From contig DGYK01000010.1 in NCBI GenBank assembly GCA_002398365.1, forward strand, positions 84,080 to 148,079: a stretch of DNA of 64,000 nucleotides, read 5' to 3'. The stretch comes from Flammeovirgaceae bacterium UBA5008. Lineage in GTDB: Bacteria > Bacteroidota > Bacteroidia > Cytophagales > Cyclobacteriaceae. Of this stretch, positions 16,538-25,484 are shown in pieces. Position 1 is the stretch's first letter. Each line of letters opens with the position of its first letter. Below the pieces are notes generated by a model. The model did no database searches. It worked only from the letters and a program-made list of their open reading frames with translations, and was not told where the DNA came from. The translations under genes were made by a program, and so were the position numbers.

Positions 16538-19144
16538 ATGTTAAATTACTTCAGCTATTTTAAACGTAACCGGAAAATGACCTCTTATTCGCAACTGGTG
16601 GCTACCAGATTTCACATATACAATAGCCTTTTCCTCAATTTGCCATTTCGCAATGTGGCCCGCACAGGTGTTTTGCTGCCTCTTTTGCAGCAGTACTGTG
16701 CTACCGGATTCGCCAATGGAAAGTCAGCCTCCGAAATTCTATCTCATTTTTTTAAAGAGATGGCCCCACAAGTGAATGAGCAGGAGCAATTCGATTTATT
16801 GTTTAGTTTCATTCAATATATTGAACGGCAAGTAGCGCTGTTCGATTCGGTGGAAGATGCCGCCTTTGAACAAGTCAATGACTTTAATGGAAAAGGAACC
16901 ATTTCGGCTTTGCTGCTGCGCACCAAACTGGAAAAGAAAGAGGCAGAGCTTTTGCAACGCCTTCAGGATTTTAGTTTGCGCATTGTGTTGACTGCGCACC
17001 CCACTCAGTTTTACCCTGGCCATGTGTTGGGTATTCTTACCGATTTAGAAACAGCCATTCGCCAAAACGATCTTTCAGAGATCAACGTACTGCTGCAGCA
17101 GCTTGGTAAAACCGGGTTCATCAACCAAAACAAACCTACACCTTATGACGAAGCGCTCAGTTTGTGCTGGTATCTCGAAAATGTATTTTATCATTCCATC
17201 CCGCAAATCGTTTCTTCGCTCGCGCAAGGTTTAGATGTTTCGCTGGCCGACTGGCAAAACAATAAATTGATTGTCATCGGATTTTGGCCGGGTGGCGATC
17301 GTGATGGCAATCCATTCGTAACTGCCGAGATTACGCTGCGTGTTGCCGCGCGCTTACAAGAGTCTATTTTGAAATGTTATTATAAAGATGCACGCTTGCT
17401 TCGAAGACGCCTAACGTTTCACGGAGTGGCTGATCGGATGATTGCTGTGGAGCAAAAAATCTACGCGCTCGTTTACCGAAAGGAAAAAAGTTACCAACAT
17501 GCGCAAGAACTCTTACAAGAACTCAGTGAAATTCGTTCACGACTGGTAGACGATCATGGAGGATTATTTTTAGAGTTGCTCGATGCCTTTATTCTCAAGA
17601 TCAACATTTTTGGGTTCCATTTCGCAACCTTAGACATACGTCAGGATAGCCGCAAGCATGATGCTGTTTGGAATGGAATCTTAGATAAACTGTCGACTAA
17701 GCGAAGTAGTATTTCATCCCAAGAGTTTGAAGCCCTTTCACGCCAAGAGCAAATCAACTATCTGCTTTCCATCAAATCCAATTTGATCTTTGTCGATTTC
17801 GAAGATGCTTTGGTAAACGAAACGATCCAAAGTATTTTGGCCATCGCTAAAATTCAAAAAGAGAACGGTGCAGCCGGAAGTCATCGGTATGTAATCAGCA
17901 ATTGCCAACAAGCATTGCACGTAATCGAAGTGTTTGTCTTAGCTCGATTACTCATCGGCAATGGAGAAGAATTGGATTTGGATATTGTTCCCTTGTTTGA
18001 AACCATCGATGACTTGGCACATGCTCCGGCAATCATGGAGGAATTATATTCTATACCGGCTTATCGTGCACACTTGGAGCGCAGAAAAAATCATCAAACA
18101 ATCATGCTAGGATTTTCGGATGGCACGAAGGATGGCGGCTACTTGCGTGCCAACTGGTCAATCTTCCGGGCCAAAGAAAGTTTGAGTGCAGTTTCTCGTA
18201 AGTATGGTTTGAAAGCACTGTTCTTTGATGGCAGGGGAGGCCCGCCTGCACGCGGAGGCGGCAACACCCACGATTTCTACGCATCGTTAGGTGATACGAT
18301 TGAGCACGAACAAGTGCAGGTAACCATTCAAGGTCAAACGATCAGTTCTAATTTTGGTAAGGTCGCTTCCAGTCGTTTTAATTTGGAACAATTAGTTTCT
18401 GCAGGGTTGGAAGGCTCGATCTTCAAGCGTAATGAAACGCAGTTTACAGAAGCGGATAAATTGTTACTGGATGAATTAGCCAATGAAGGCTATCGCGCAT
18501 ATTTGGATTTGAAGCACCACGAAAAATTTGTTCCGTATCTGGAGAAAGTGACTCCTTTGTCTTTCTTTGGCGATACCAACATTGGTTCCCGACCCGTGAA
18601 GCGCAGCGCGAGCGAAGGACTTAAGTTTGAAGATCTTCGTGCCATTCCATTTGTAGGTTCGTGGGCCATGATGAAACAAAATATTCCCGGATTTTACGGT
18701 GTGGGCAGTGCAATCGAAGCGTTGGAAATGAAAGGAAAATTGCCGCTGTTGAAACAGTTGTATCAAAACTCTTTATTCTTCCGCACCCTGTTGGGTAATA
18801 GTATGATGTCTCTCACCAAAACGTATTATGAAGCCACTACCTATCTAGGCAACGACCCGGAGTTCGGTCCGTTCTGGCACAAAATGTATAACGAGTATTT
18901 ATTATCAAAATCTAAAACACTGGAGGTATCTGGTTTGAATGAGTTGATGGGCAACAATCCTAATATTCGCCAATCCGTTCACTTGCGTGAACAAATTGTG
19001 TTGCCGCTAATCGCCATACAGCAATCGGCTTTGATGAATTTGCGCAATTTGAATGAGTCGAATAAAGTACACGAGTTGCGTTATCGCAAATTAATCATCC
19101 GCAGCATGTTTGGAATCATCAATGCGGCCAGAAATTCAGCTTAA
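16538..19144 (+). CDS. ppc: Phosphoenolpyruvate carboxylase, divergent Bacteroidota type
   Basis: PEP carboxylase makes oxaloacetate from PEP and bicarbonate, refilling the citric acid cycle. It has 868 residues from ATG 16538; a TTG at 16514 and an ATG at 16577 are alternatives. Recognisable motifs are VLTAHPTQ (His about 154), GFWPGGDRDGNPFV, MLGFSDGTKDGGYLRANW, FFDGRGGPPARGGGNTHDF (about 565), GSRPVKR and FVGSWAMMKQNIPGFYGVG. Compared with the E. coli enzyme several signature residues differ (HPTE to HPTQ, SDSGKDAG to SDGTKDGG, GRGGTVGRGGG to GRGGPPARGGG), but catalytic His and Arg positions appear kept. The next gene starts 2 bases after the stop. Confidence 0.88.
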   Translation: MLNYFSYFKRNRKMTSYSQLVATRFHIYNSLFLNLPFRNVARTGVLLPLLQQYCATGFANGKSASEILSHFFKEMAPQVNEQEQFDLLFSFIQYIERQVALFDSVEDAAFEQVNDFNGKGTISALLLRTKLEKKEAELLQRLQDFSLRIVLTAHPTQFYPGHVLGILTDLETAIRQNDLSEINVLLQQLGKTGFINQNKPTPYDEALSLCWYLENVFYHSIPQIVSSLAQGLDVSLADWQNNKLIVIGFWPGGDRDGNPFVTAEITLRVAARLQESILKCYYKDARLLRRRLTFHGVADRMIAVEQKIYALVYRKEKSYQHAQELLQELSEIRSRLVDDHGGLFLELLDAFILKINIFGFHFATLDIRQDSRKHDAVWNGILDKLSTKRSSISSQEFEALSRQEQINYLLSIKSNLIFVDFEDALVNETIQSILAIAKIQKENGAAGSHRYVISNCQQALHVIEVFVLARLLIGNGEELDLDIVPLFETIDDLAHAPAIMEELYSIPAYRAHLERRKNHQTIMLGFSDGTKDGGYLRANWSIFRAKESLSAVSRKYGLKALFFDGRGGPPARGGGNTHDFYASLGDTIEHEQVQVTIQGQTISSNFGKVASSRFNLEQLVSAGLEGSIFKRNETQFTEADKLLLDELANEGYRAYLDLKHHEKFVPYLEKVTPLSFFGDTNIGSRPVKRSASEGLKFEDLRAIPFVGSWAMMKQNIPGFYGVGSAIEALEMKGKLPLLKQLYQNSLFFRTLLGNSMMSLTKTYYEATTYLGNDPEFGPFWHKMYNEYLLSKSKTLEVSGLNELMGNNPNIRQSVHLREQIVLPLIAIQQSALMNLRNLNESNKVHELRYRKLIIRSMFGIINAARNSA

Positions 19145-19146
19145 TT

Positions 19147-19632
19147 GTGATTGACTTAGATACATTTCAAGAAAAAGCGAAGGCACAGTCCGTTCAAAAC
19201 AAAAAGTTTTTGATAGGATTGAAGAAAAAGAATCCACGCGAAGTGGATGATGCATTTCATGAGGTGCATGAAGAGGTGTTTCAGGAAATGGATTGCTTGG
19301 AGTGTGCGAATTGTTGTAAAACCACAAGTCCTATTTTTTATCAGACCGATATTGAGCGGGTTGCGAAAGCCCTGCGCATGAAGCCGGGCGATTTTATTGA
19401 AAAGTATTTGCGAATAGATGAAGACAAAGACTATGTGCTTAAGTCTTCACCTTGTCCCTTTTTAGATTCAGATAATTATTGCAGCGTTTATGCTGACCGT
19501 CCGAAGGCTTGCCGGGAGTATCCACACACCGATCGAAAAAAAATGGTGCAGATTATGGATTTGACACACAAAAACACACTGGTATGCCCAGCTGTTTTTG
19601 AAATGGTCGAACGGCTAAAAGCGATTGGCTGA
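19147..19632 (+). CDS. YkgJ-family zinc/iron-binding cysteine-cluster protein
   Basis: The protein has 161 residues from a GTG start 2 bases after ppc. The cysteine pattern is that of the YkgJ (CxxCxxCC) family: CLECANCCK (about 50-58), then SPCPFLDSDNYCSVYADRPKACREYP (three Cys, about 97-122) and a last Cys in LVCPAVFE. Such clusters bind a metal, probably Zn or Fe-S. Some members have been linked to oxidoreductase or modification functions, but none is established for this one. The tight coupling with ppc may be only operon packing. Confidence 0.8.
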   Translation: MIDLDTFQEKAKAQSVQNKKFLIGLKKKNPREVDDAFHEVHEEVFQEMDCLECANCCKTTSPIFYQTDIERVAKALRMKPGDFIEKYLRIDEDKDYVLKSSPCPFLDSDNYCSVYADRPKACREYPHTDRKKMVQIMDLTHKNTLVCPAVFEMVERLKAIG

Positions 19633-19732
19633 CTCAGACCTTCCAGAAATAAAAATACTTATTGATGTAAGAATTGATCAAAAATCGATTGATCGGTGAA
19701 TGAAGCATTGGCTTTTTTTGCAGAAAAAAAAT

Positions 19733-20278
19733 ATGAACAATAGTACCGAGAATGTGACCCTTGCCGCAGCTTTTGTGAATGATGTTTTAACTATTTATCA
19801 GGATAAGTCAGCGACTGATTTTGAAACGTTAAAGGGGTTTACTAAAGGCCATGATCTTTCCAACCCGATGAACATGGTTCCGATTACCGTTTACAATGAT
19901 ATGTGCAATTGGATTGAGAACCAAGTAGGTAAAGCCAATGCTCGTTTGGTAGGTAGGCAGATTGGCAAAACGGCATTTGATGCCATGAAGCGATTCAATT
20001 TGGTCACAGATCAATCTACGCCACACGAAGTGATGAAGGCGCTTGCTACTGTAGCAAGCACGATGATCAAGGATCCGCATGGCCGAGGTTGGGAGATTCT
20101 TGAATTTGGTCCCAAGCATATCGTGATGCGAAGAACACAAACGTTTAACAGCACGCTGCAATTTGGACTATTGGACGAGATCATTCGCAAAACCAAAGTA
20201 CTGGCGCCCAAAATCGAATATTTGAAAAACGTGGAAGCAGGAGATGAGTTCGATGAATACAAAATCTCTTGGCTATAA
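19733..20278 (+). CDS. Conserved hypothetical cytosolic protein
   Basis: I do not recognise this 181-residue protein with confidence. I start it at ATG 19733 (MNNSTENVTLAAAF). An ATG 33 bases upstream would add an unconvincing MKHWLFLQKKN. There is no signal peptide or membrane helix. The middle (YNDMCNWIENQVGKANARLVGRQIG, then WEILEFGPKHIVMRRTQTF) is arranged somewhat like small alpha/beta sensor domains of the heme-NO-binding or V4R type. That is a guess from pattern only; no heme-ligand His is evident. It is followed by a terminator shared with thioredoxin. Confidence 0.6.
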   Translation: MNNSTENVTLAAAFVNDVLTIYQDKSATDFETLKGFTKGHDLSNPMNMVPITVYNDMCNWIENQVGKANARLVGRQIGKTAFDAMKRFNLVTDQSTPHEVMKALATVASTMIKDPHGRGWEILEFGPKHIVMRRTQTFNSTLQFGLLDEIIRKTKVLAPKIEYLKNVEAGDEFDEYKISWL

Positions 20279-20295
20279 AGAACATGCTTTACATT

Positions 20296-20330
20296 AAAAA
20301 AGGGCAGCGGTGTTAAACTGCTGCCCTTTT
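20296..20330. terminator. Bidirectional terminator between convergent genes
   Basis: AAAAGGGCAGC (20298-20308) pairs with GCTGCCCTTTT (20320-20330). A run of A precedes it and a run of T follows, so it can serve both the rightward unknown gene and the leftward thioredoxin gene. Confidence 0.88.
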
Positions 20331-20350
20331 CATTTCTACGTCAAGTAAAA

Positions 20351-20671
20351 TTAAACCTGCGCTTGTAGCTTGTTAGCTAAAACAGATTTCGGCACAGCTC
20401 CAATTTGCTTATCTACAATTTGGCCGTTTTTGAAAACCAGCAACGTAGGGATGTTGCGAACGCCAAAACGAGCGGTCACTTGTGGATTATCATCCACATT
20501 TAATTTGGCTACAATGGCCTTGCCTTCATAGTCTCCGGCTAATTCTTCCACCAAAGGACCAATCATTTTACAAGGTCCGCACCATTCGGCCCAAAAATCG
20601 ACCAAAACGGGTTTGTCGCTTTTTAAGGTTTCATCAAACGTTGCATCGGTAAGTTCGAGTGTTTTTCCCAT
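20351..20671 (-). CDS. trxA: Thioredoxin
   Basis: The protein has 106 residues, the classical length. The active site is WCGPC (Cys 31 and 34), in the context VLVDFWAEWCGPC; the cis-Pro loop is RNIPTLLVFKNGQ. It is a general cytoplasmic disulfide reductant, including for ribonucleotide reductase and, in principle, methionine sulfoxide reductases. I take the ATG at 20671. The open frame extends upstream into the end of dnaE but that extension is not thioredoxin-like. The gene lies 29 bases downstream of dnaE on the same strand. Confidence 0.97.
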   Translation of the reverse strand: MGKTLELTDATFDETLKSDKPVLVDFWAEWCGPCKMIGPLVEELAGDYEGKAIVAKLNVDDNPQVTARFGVRNIPTLLVFKNGQIVDKQIGAVPKSVLANKLQAQV

Positions 20672-20700
20672 GATATAGAGTGTGTTTATATGTTCATTAA

Positions 20701-23700
20701 TTATTCTATAGTGTCCAACACAAAGGTAGGAGAAAATGTTCCAACTTCTGTTTTTTGTGTCACTTTTGGCGATAGATCCGTCAGCCAGCGTACATCTTGC
20801 TTTTCGCCAATGACGCCTACTTCGGCCCATTTTTTCAATTCGTTGATCAATTGATTCGAAGCTTTTACTCGTCCGGAACGCGATAGCAACTCGGCTTGCA
20901 TAGAATCAAAATCATCTTTCAGGAACATTTTGATGGATGAGTTGCCCGCATTTTTCTTACAAATCTTATCAATCGAATCGATAAAATCACGATTCACATC
21001 TTGCACAGTAAATCGCAACGCCAACCCCTGCACTTTTTTGCTTGCCAATTCATTCAACAAATCAATCGAACGGATTTTGAATTCCAAGCTTTGGTCGCCC
21101 CACGCTTTTTTAACAATATTCCCTTCAATAAATAGGAATAGACTAGGCATCAGGAAGGATTTGAATTTGAGGTAATCATCGCTCCATAAAACCACTTCCG
21201 CTTTGCCACTGTAATCTTCAATGAACATTTTTCCGAAAGGCCGCCCCGTTTTCGTCATGCGATGTTCTACCGAAGCCACAATACCACCTATTTTGCATTC
21301 CTTGCCTTCGTTCCCTTCCAATTCACTCAAGGTGGATACAGGAGTATTGCAAAAAGCGTCCATTTCAAATTTGAAATTGTCTAGCGGGTGGCCGGAAATG
21401 TAAACGCCTACTACTTCTTTCTCAAAATGTAATTTTTCAATTTCACTGAAAGGCTCTATCGGATCAACTTTCGGTAAGGGCATTTGTGTACCGGTGCTAC
21501 TGCCAAACAAACTTGCTTGCGCACTTTGTGATTCTTGCTGCAGTTTGGCAGAGTACTTAATTACTTTCTCCGTTAAAGAAAGATCGCCTTCTTTCGCGGC
21601 AATGTATTGTCTGCGATGATATTCGGTAAAACAATCAAAGGCACCAGACAGGGCAAGACATTCAAACGTTTTTTTGTTGACAGCCCGTTGATTCAATCGC
21701 TTGGCAAAATCAAACAAATCTTTATAAGGGCCGCGCGCATCGCGCTCTTGAATGATCGATTCAACCGCTGCATCGCCTGCTCCTTTGATCGCTCCAAGCC
21801 CAAAACGAATTTGTCCTTCTTTGTTTACTTCAAAATACACACCCGATTCATTTACATGCGGCCCCAACACTTCAATATTTTGTTTGCGGCATTCTTCAAT
21901 AAAGTAAGTGACACTATCTAAATTACTTTGCGAATGCGTGAGTACCGCGGCCATATATTCAGCCGGATAATTTGCTTTCAGATAAGCAGTTTGATAGGCT
22001 ACCAAAGAATAGCAAGTAGAGTGCGATTTGTTAAAAGCGTATTGCGCAAAAGCCTCCCAGTCTTTCCACACTTTCTCGGCAATCTGTTCATCGTGGTTGT
22101 TCTTTTTACAACCTTCAATGAACTTGCTCTTCATCTTGTCGAGCACGTCTTTCTGCTTCTTACCCATCGCTTTCCGCAGCACGTCCGCATCACCTTTTGA
22201 AAAGTTGGCGAGCTTCTGCGACAGCAACATCACCTGCTCTTGATATACTGTGATTCCGTACGTGTCCTTCAAATACTCTTCCATCTCGGGCAAGTCGTAT
22301 TTGATTGGTTCACGACCATGCTTCCGTGCAATGAAGTTGGGAATGTATTCCATCGGGCCCGGACGATACAAGGCGTTCATGGCAATTAAGTCTTCGAACT
22401 TATCGGGTTTCAATCCTTTCAGGTACGCTTGCATACCATCCGATTCGAACTGGAATGTGCCGGTGGTTTCGCCTCGTTGGTAGAGCTGATACGTTTTTGG
22501 ATCGGTGAGCGGAATTTTGTCAATATCAATATCAATGCCCTGCCGTTTTTTAATATTGCGAATGGCGGTGGTGATGATGGTAAGCGTTGTCAAACCTAAA
22601 AAGTCCATCTTCAACATGCCCGCGCTTTCTACCACACTGTTGTCGAATTGCGTGACCAGCATGTTCGAATCTTTCGCAGTAGAGACCGGAACGAATTTGG
22701 TCAGATCATCGGGTGTGATGATAACTCCACAAGCGTGGGTGCCCGTGTTTCGAAGTGAACCTTCTAAAATCACCGCTTGCTTAAGCACTTGCGCTTTCAA
22801 GTCCGTGCCTTTTTTTAGGTCGTTCAATTCTTTTACTTCTTCGAACGCTTTCGCCAATGAAGTGCCCGGGCGCTCGGGTACGAGCTTGGCAATGTTATTG
22901 GATTCCGTCAATGGCAGTTCCATCACACGCGCGCAATCGCGAATAGAAGATTTGGCAGCCATGGTGCCGTATGTGATGATTTGTGCTACCTGATTGTGAC
23001 CGTATTTTTCAATCACATATTGTAACACTTTGTCGCGCCCTTCATCATCAAAGTCAATATCAATATCGGGAAGTGAAACGCGATCGGGATTGAGAAAACG
23101 CTCGAACAGCAAATCGTAAGCAATCGGGTCTACATTCGTAATACCAATGCAATAGGCTACTGCTGATCCTGCTGCCGATCCACGACCCGGTCCTACAGAT
23201 ACACCCATCTCACGTGCCTTTGATGTAAAATCTTGTACAATCAAAAAGTATCCGGGATAACCGGTTTTTTTGATGGTCTCTAATTCAAAATCAATGCGTT
23301 CTTTTATTTCCGGTGTGATCTCCTGATATCTTCGCTTTGCACCTTCATAGGTGAGGTAGTGGAGATATTCATCTTCGCTGGAAAACTCACTTGGAATTTG
23401 AAACTTCGGCAGCAACACATTGCGCTTCAGTTCATACTTTTCGATTTTATCGACAATCTCGCTGATGGTTTCAATGGCCTCCGGCAAATCGCGGAAGAGG
23501 GTTTTCATTTCCTCCTGCGTTTTGAAGTAAAATTGATTGTTGGGTAAACCATAGCGTGTTCCTCGGCCTGTGCCGATAGGAGTAGACTGAAATTCGCCTT
23601 CTTTAATACACAACAAAACATCGTGTGCGTTGGACTCTTCTTTTTCTAAATAGAAGCATTCGTTCGCTGCGAAATATTTGACATTGTATTTCCTTGCAAA

Positions 23701-24984
23701 CTTCAACAATGTTTCATTCACCCGATCTTCTTCGGGCATGTTGTGGCGATTCAGTTCAATATAAAAATCATCGCCAAACAACTGATGCCACCATTTGAAG
23801 GCTTCTTCAGCCTGGCGTTCGCCCACATGTAAAATCAAATAGGGAACCTCGCCCGCCAAGCTCCCGGTGGTGGCAATTACACCTTCTTTATATTGTGCAA
23901 TCAACGCTTTGTCAACTCGCGGATAGATGCCGTATAATCCTTCTATGAACCCGAGCGAACTCAACTTGGCTAAATTCTGATACCCCGTTTTGTTTTTTGC
24001 TAGGAGGACTTGTTGATATCGTTTATCAGGGTTGTCCTTGGTAAACTTGAGTGTTTTGCGTTCTTCTGAAACATAAAATTCACAACCGACAATCGGCTTG
24101 ATGTTGTTCTTTAGTGCTTCGCTTACAAATTTGAATGCGCCATACATATTGCCAAAGTCGGTCATAGCAATAGCATCCATTTGAGAAGCCTTTGCTTTGG
24201 CAATTAACTCAGCAACATCGGGCACAGCTTGTAACACGGAGTATTGCGAGTGAACATGCAAATGATAGTATGGCTTGTCGGTGAGTTCAATTTCGTTGGC
24301 TTCGCTGTAATCAACTCCTTTCGCTTTGGCGCGCTTGGTAGAATTACCTGCATCCAGCTTAGGAGCTTCGTACTGAATTTCGTCAGCTTGCGTGCCATCT
24401 ACCGTTTCAACTACTTTTCGTTGTAGTAGTCCGAAAAATGATTTTGAGGTGGCGTCTACATCATAAGCCGCATCATGCGCATCTTCAAATCCGGTACCAA
24501 AGAGTTTTTCATACAACTCATGCAGGCGCGGCATTTTCAATTTACCGCCCATCCCTCCGGGAAGTTGACAAAACTCGGTGGACGCTATGCCGGTATCAAT
24601 TTTTTGCAACGACATAAATAAGTCACTGCTCAATTCATTGCGCAACAATTCCGCACCGATAATAGAAATATCAAATTCGATATTGTGGCCTACCAGCGCT
24701 TTGGTTTTGCCCACATCAACATTGAATTGACGAAGTACCTCAGTCAGATCATGACCTTCTTCTAATGCACGTTGCGTAGAGATACCATGAACTTGTTCTG
24801 CTTTGAAAGGAATATCAAAGCCATCCGGCTTGATGATGAAGTTTTTTTGAGAGATCAGTTTGCCTTTGCCATCGTGCAGTTGCCACGCTAGCTGCACCAG
24901 ACGAGGCCAGTTTTCAAAGTCGGTGAGAGGTGCGTTTTTATTTCTAGGAAGCCCCGTGGTTTCCGTATCAAAAATCAAATACAT
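20701..24984 (-). CDS. dnaE: DNA polymerase III alpha subunit with N-terminal 3'-5' exonuclease domain
   Basis: This is the replicative polymerase, 1427 residues. It begins with a DnaQ-type proofreading domain (about 1-190): FDTETTG (Exo I), GHNIEFD (Exo II) and DAHDAAYDVDAT (Exo III epsilon, with His). A PHP domain follows (about 238-470, YYHLHVHSQYSVLQ), then the C-family polymerase core with GPGRGSAAGSAVAYCIG and the catalytic aspartates in PDIDIDFDDEGRD (about 638-650). Tandem HhH and the OB domain come later (about 1160-1230, EGKECKIGGIVASVEHRMTK). E. coli DnaE has no exonuclease domain; here polymerase and proofreader are one chain, an architecture I know from Bacteroidota. Confidence 0.95.
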   Translation of the reverse strand: MYLIFDTETTGLPRNKNAPLTDFENWPRLVQLAWQLHDGKGKLISQKNFIIKPDGFDIPFKAEQVHGISTQRALEEGHDLTEVLRQFNVDVGKTKALVGHNIEFDISIIGAELLRNELSSDLFMSLQKIDTGIASTEFCQLPGGMGGKLKMPRLHELYEKLFGTGFEDAHDAAYDVDATSKSFFGLLQRKVVETVDGTQADEIQYEAPKLDAGNSTKRAKAKGVDYSEANEIELTDKPYYHLHVHSQYSVLQAVPDVAELIAKAKASQMDAIAMTDFGNMYGAFKFVSEALKNNIKPIVGCEFYVSEERKTLKFTKDNPDKRYQQVLLAKNKTGYQNLAKLSSLGFIEGLYGIYPRVDKALIAQYKEGVIATTGSLAGEVPYLILHVGERQAEEAFKWWHQLFGDDFYIELNRHNMPEEDRVNETLLKFARKYNVKYFAANECFYLEKEESNAHDVLLCIKEGEFQSTPIGTGRGTRYGLPNNQFYFKTQEEMKTLFRDLPEAIETISEIVDKIEKYELKRNVLLPKFQIPSEFSSEDEYLHYLTYEGAKRRYQEITPEIKERIDFELETIKKTGYPGYFLIVQDFTSKAREMGVSVGPGRGSAAGSAVAYCIGITNVDPIAYDLLFERFLNPDRVSLPDIDIDFDDEGRDKVLQYVIEKYGHNQVAQIITYGTMAAKSSIRDCARVMELPLTESNNIAKLVPERPGTSLAKAFEEVKELNDLKKGTDLKAQVLKQAVILEGSLRNTGTHACGVIITPDDLTKFVPVSTAKDSNMLVTQFDNSVVESAGMLKMDFLGLTTLTIITTAIRNIKKRQGIDIDIDKIPLTDPKTYQLYQRGETTGTFQFESDGMQAYLKGLKPDKFEDLIAMNALYRPGPMEYIPNFIARKHGREPIKYDLPEMEEYLKDTYGITVYQEQVMLLSQKLANFSKGDADVLRKAMGKKQKDVLDKMKSKFIEGCKKNNHDEQIAEKVWKDWEAFAQYAFNKSHSTCYSLVAYQTAYLKANYPAEYMAAVLTHSQSNLDSVTYFIEECRKQNIEVLGPHVNESGVYFEVNKEGQIRFGLGAIKGAGDAAVESIIQERDARGPYKDLFDFAKRLNQRAVNKKTFECLALSGAFDCFTEYHRRQYIAAKEGDLSLTEKVIKYSAKLQQESQSAQASLFGSSTGTQMPLPKVDPIEPFSEIEKLHFEKEVVGVYISGHPLDNFKFEMDAFCNTPVSTLSELEGNEGKECKIGGIVASVEHRMTKTGRPFGKMFIEDYSGKAEVVLWSDDYLKFKSFLMPSLFLFIEGNIVKKAWGDQSLEFKIRSIDLLNELASKKVQGLALRFTVQDVNRDFIDSIDKICKKNAGNSSIKMFLKDDFDSMQAELLSRSGRVKASNQLINELKKWAEVGVIGEKQDVRWLTDLSPKVTQKTEVGTFSPTFVLDTIE

Positions 24985-25172
24985 GCTGAAGTGGTTGAAG
25001 GACGTAAAAGTAGGACTTAACGATCAATGAGCCAACCTGTCCCAATTCTGGATTTCAAGGCCAATAAATGGATTTTTTGGGAATCATAAAATGTGTAAGT
25101 TATTGATTATCAATACTAATTAGATTTAGGTACGCCTTTCGCAATAAGTCTGGCATGTTCAACTTAATTCTT

Positions 25173-25280
25173 ATGAAAACCGTGCTTAGCAGTATTATTA
25201 CCTTTGTGAGGAAAGAATGGTTTCTTCTTACAATGGTGGCAACGATCGCCTTGATCGTAGTTCTGTTTGAGCTAAGCTAA
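25173..25280 (+). CDS. 35-residue single-helix membrane peptide
   Basis: A short frame from ATG 25173 to TAA 25278-25280. The N-terminus is slightly basic (MKTVLSSIITFVRKEW) and is followed by one clean hydrophobic helix (FLLTMVATIALIVVLFELS). Charge and helix length fit an inner-membrane peptide with the N-terminus inside. It is flanked by a 190-base upstream region and ends 36 bases before a strong terminator, giving a complete small transcription unit that is otherwise empty. Function unknown. A chance frame is possible, but charge distribution, helix and terminator together argue for a gene. Confidence 0.55.
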   Translation: MKTVLSSIITFVRKEWFLLTMVATIALIVVLFELS

Positions 25281-25315
25281 AAATAGATATTGTATTCCCC
25301 GAAGCCTTTTATGGC

Positions 25316-25350
25316 AAACATCAGGTCCTCGTGGCCTGATGTTTAATTTT
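25316..25350 (+). terminator. Intrinsic terminator after the small membrane peptide
   Basis: AAACATCAGG (25316-25325) pairs with CCTGATGTTT (25335-25344), then AATTTT. It terminates a transcript from the left before the sdh promoter region. No other gene of normal size lies between dnaE and here. Confidence 0.8.
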
Positions 25351-25402
25351 AGCATACGTTTAGATGTCGCTCGTTTGACGGATCGACAAACGAATGGCGC
25401 TA

Positions 25403-25433
25403 TTTGAAAAGATTATTGTTTGGTAAAACTTTG
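25403..25433 (+). promoter_or_regulatory. Candidate promoter of the sdhCAB operon
   Basis: TTTG at 25403-25406 is separated by 19 bases from AAACTTTG at 25426-25433. The Bacteroidota consensus is TTTG-N19-21-TAnnTTTG, so one base of the -7 element differs. The site is about 50 bases before the sdhC ATG and after the preceding terminator. Confidence 0.4.
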
Positions 25434-25484
25434 CGAAGTATTTTTGGTTTCCTATATAAATACTTTCAAACCAGACCAACATAT

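Noticed and set aside
20672..20830. Longer thioredoxin starting inside dnaE
   Set aside because: Thioredoxin homology begins at ATG 20671 and the upstream segment is the end of dnaE in another frame.
25014..25172. Regulatory RNA upstream of the small membrane peptide
   Set aside because: The stretch is AT-rich with no convincing long stem or conserved riboswitch core visible.
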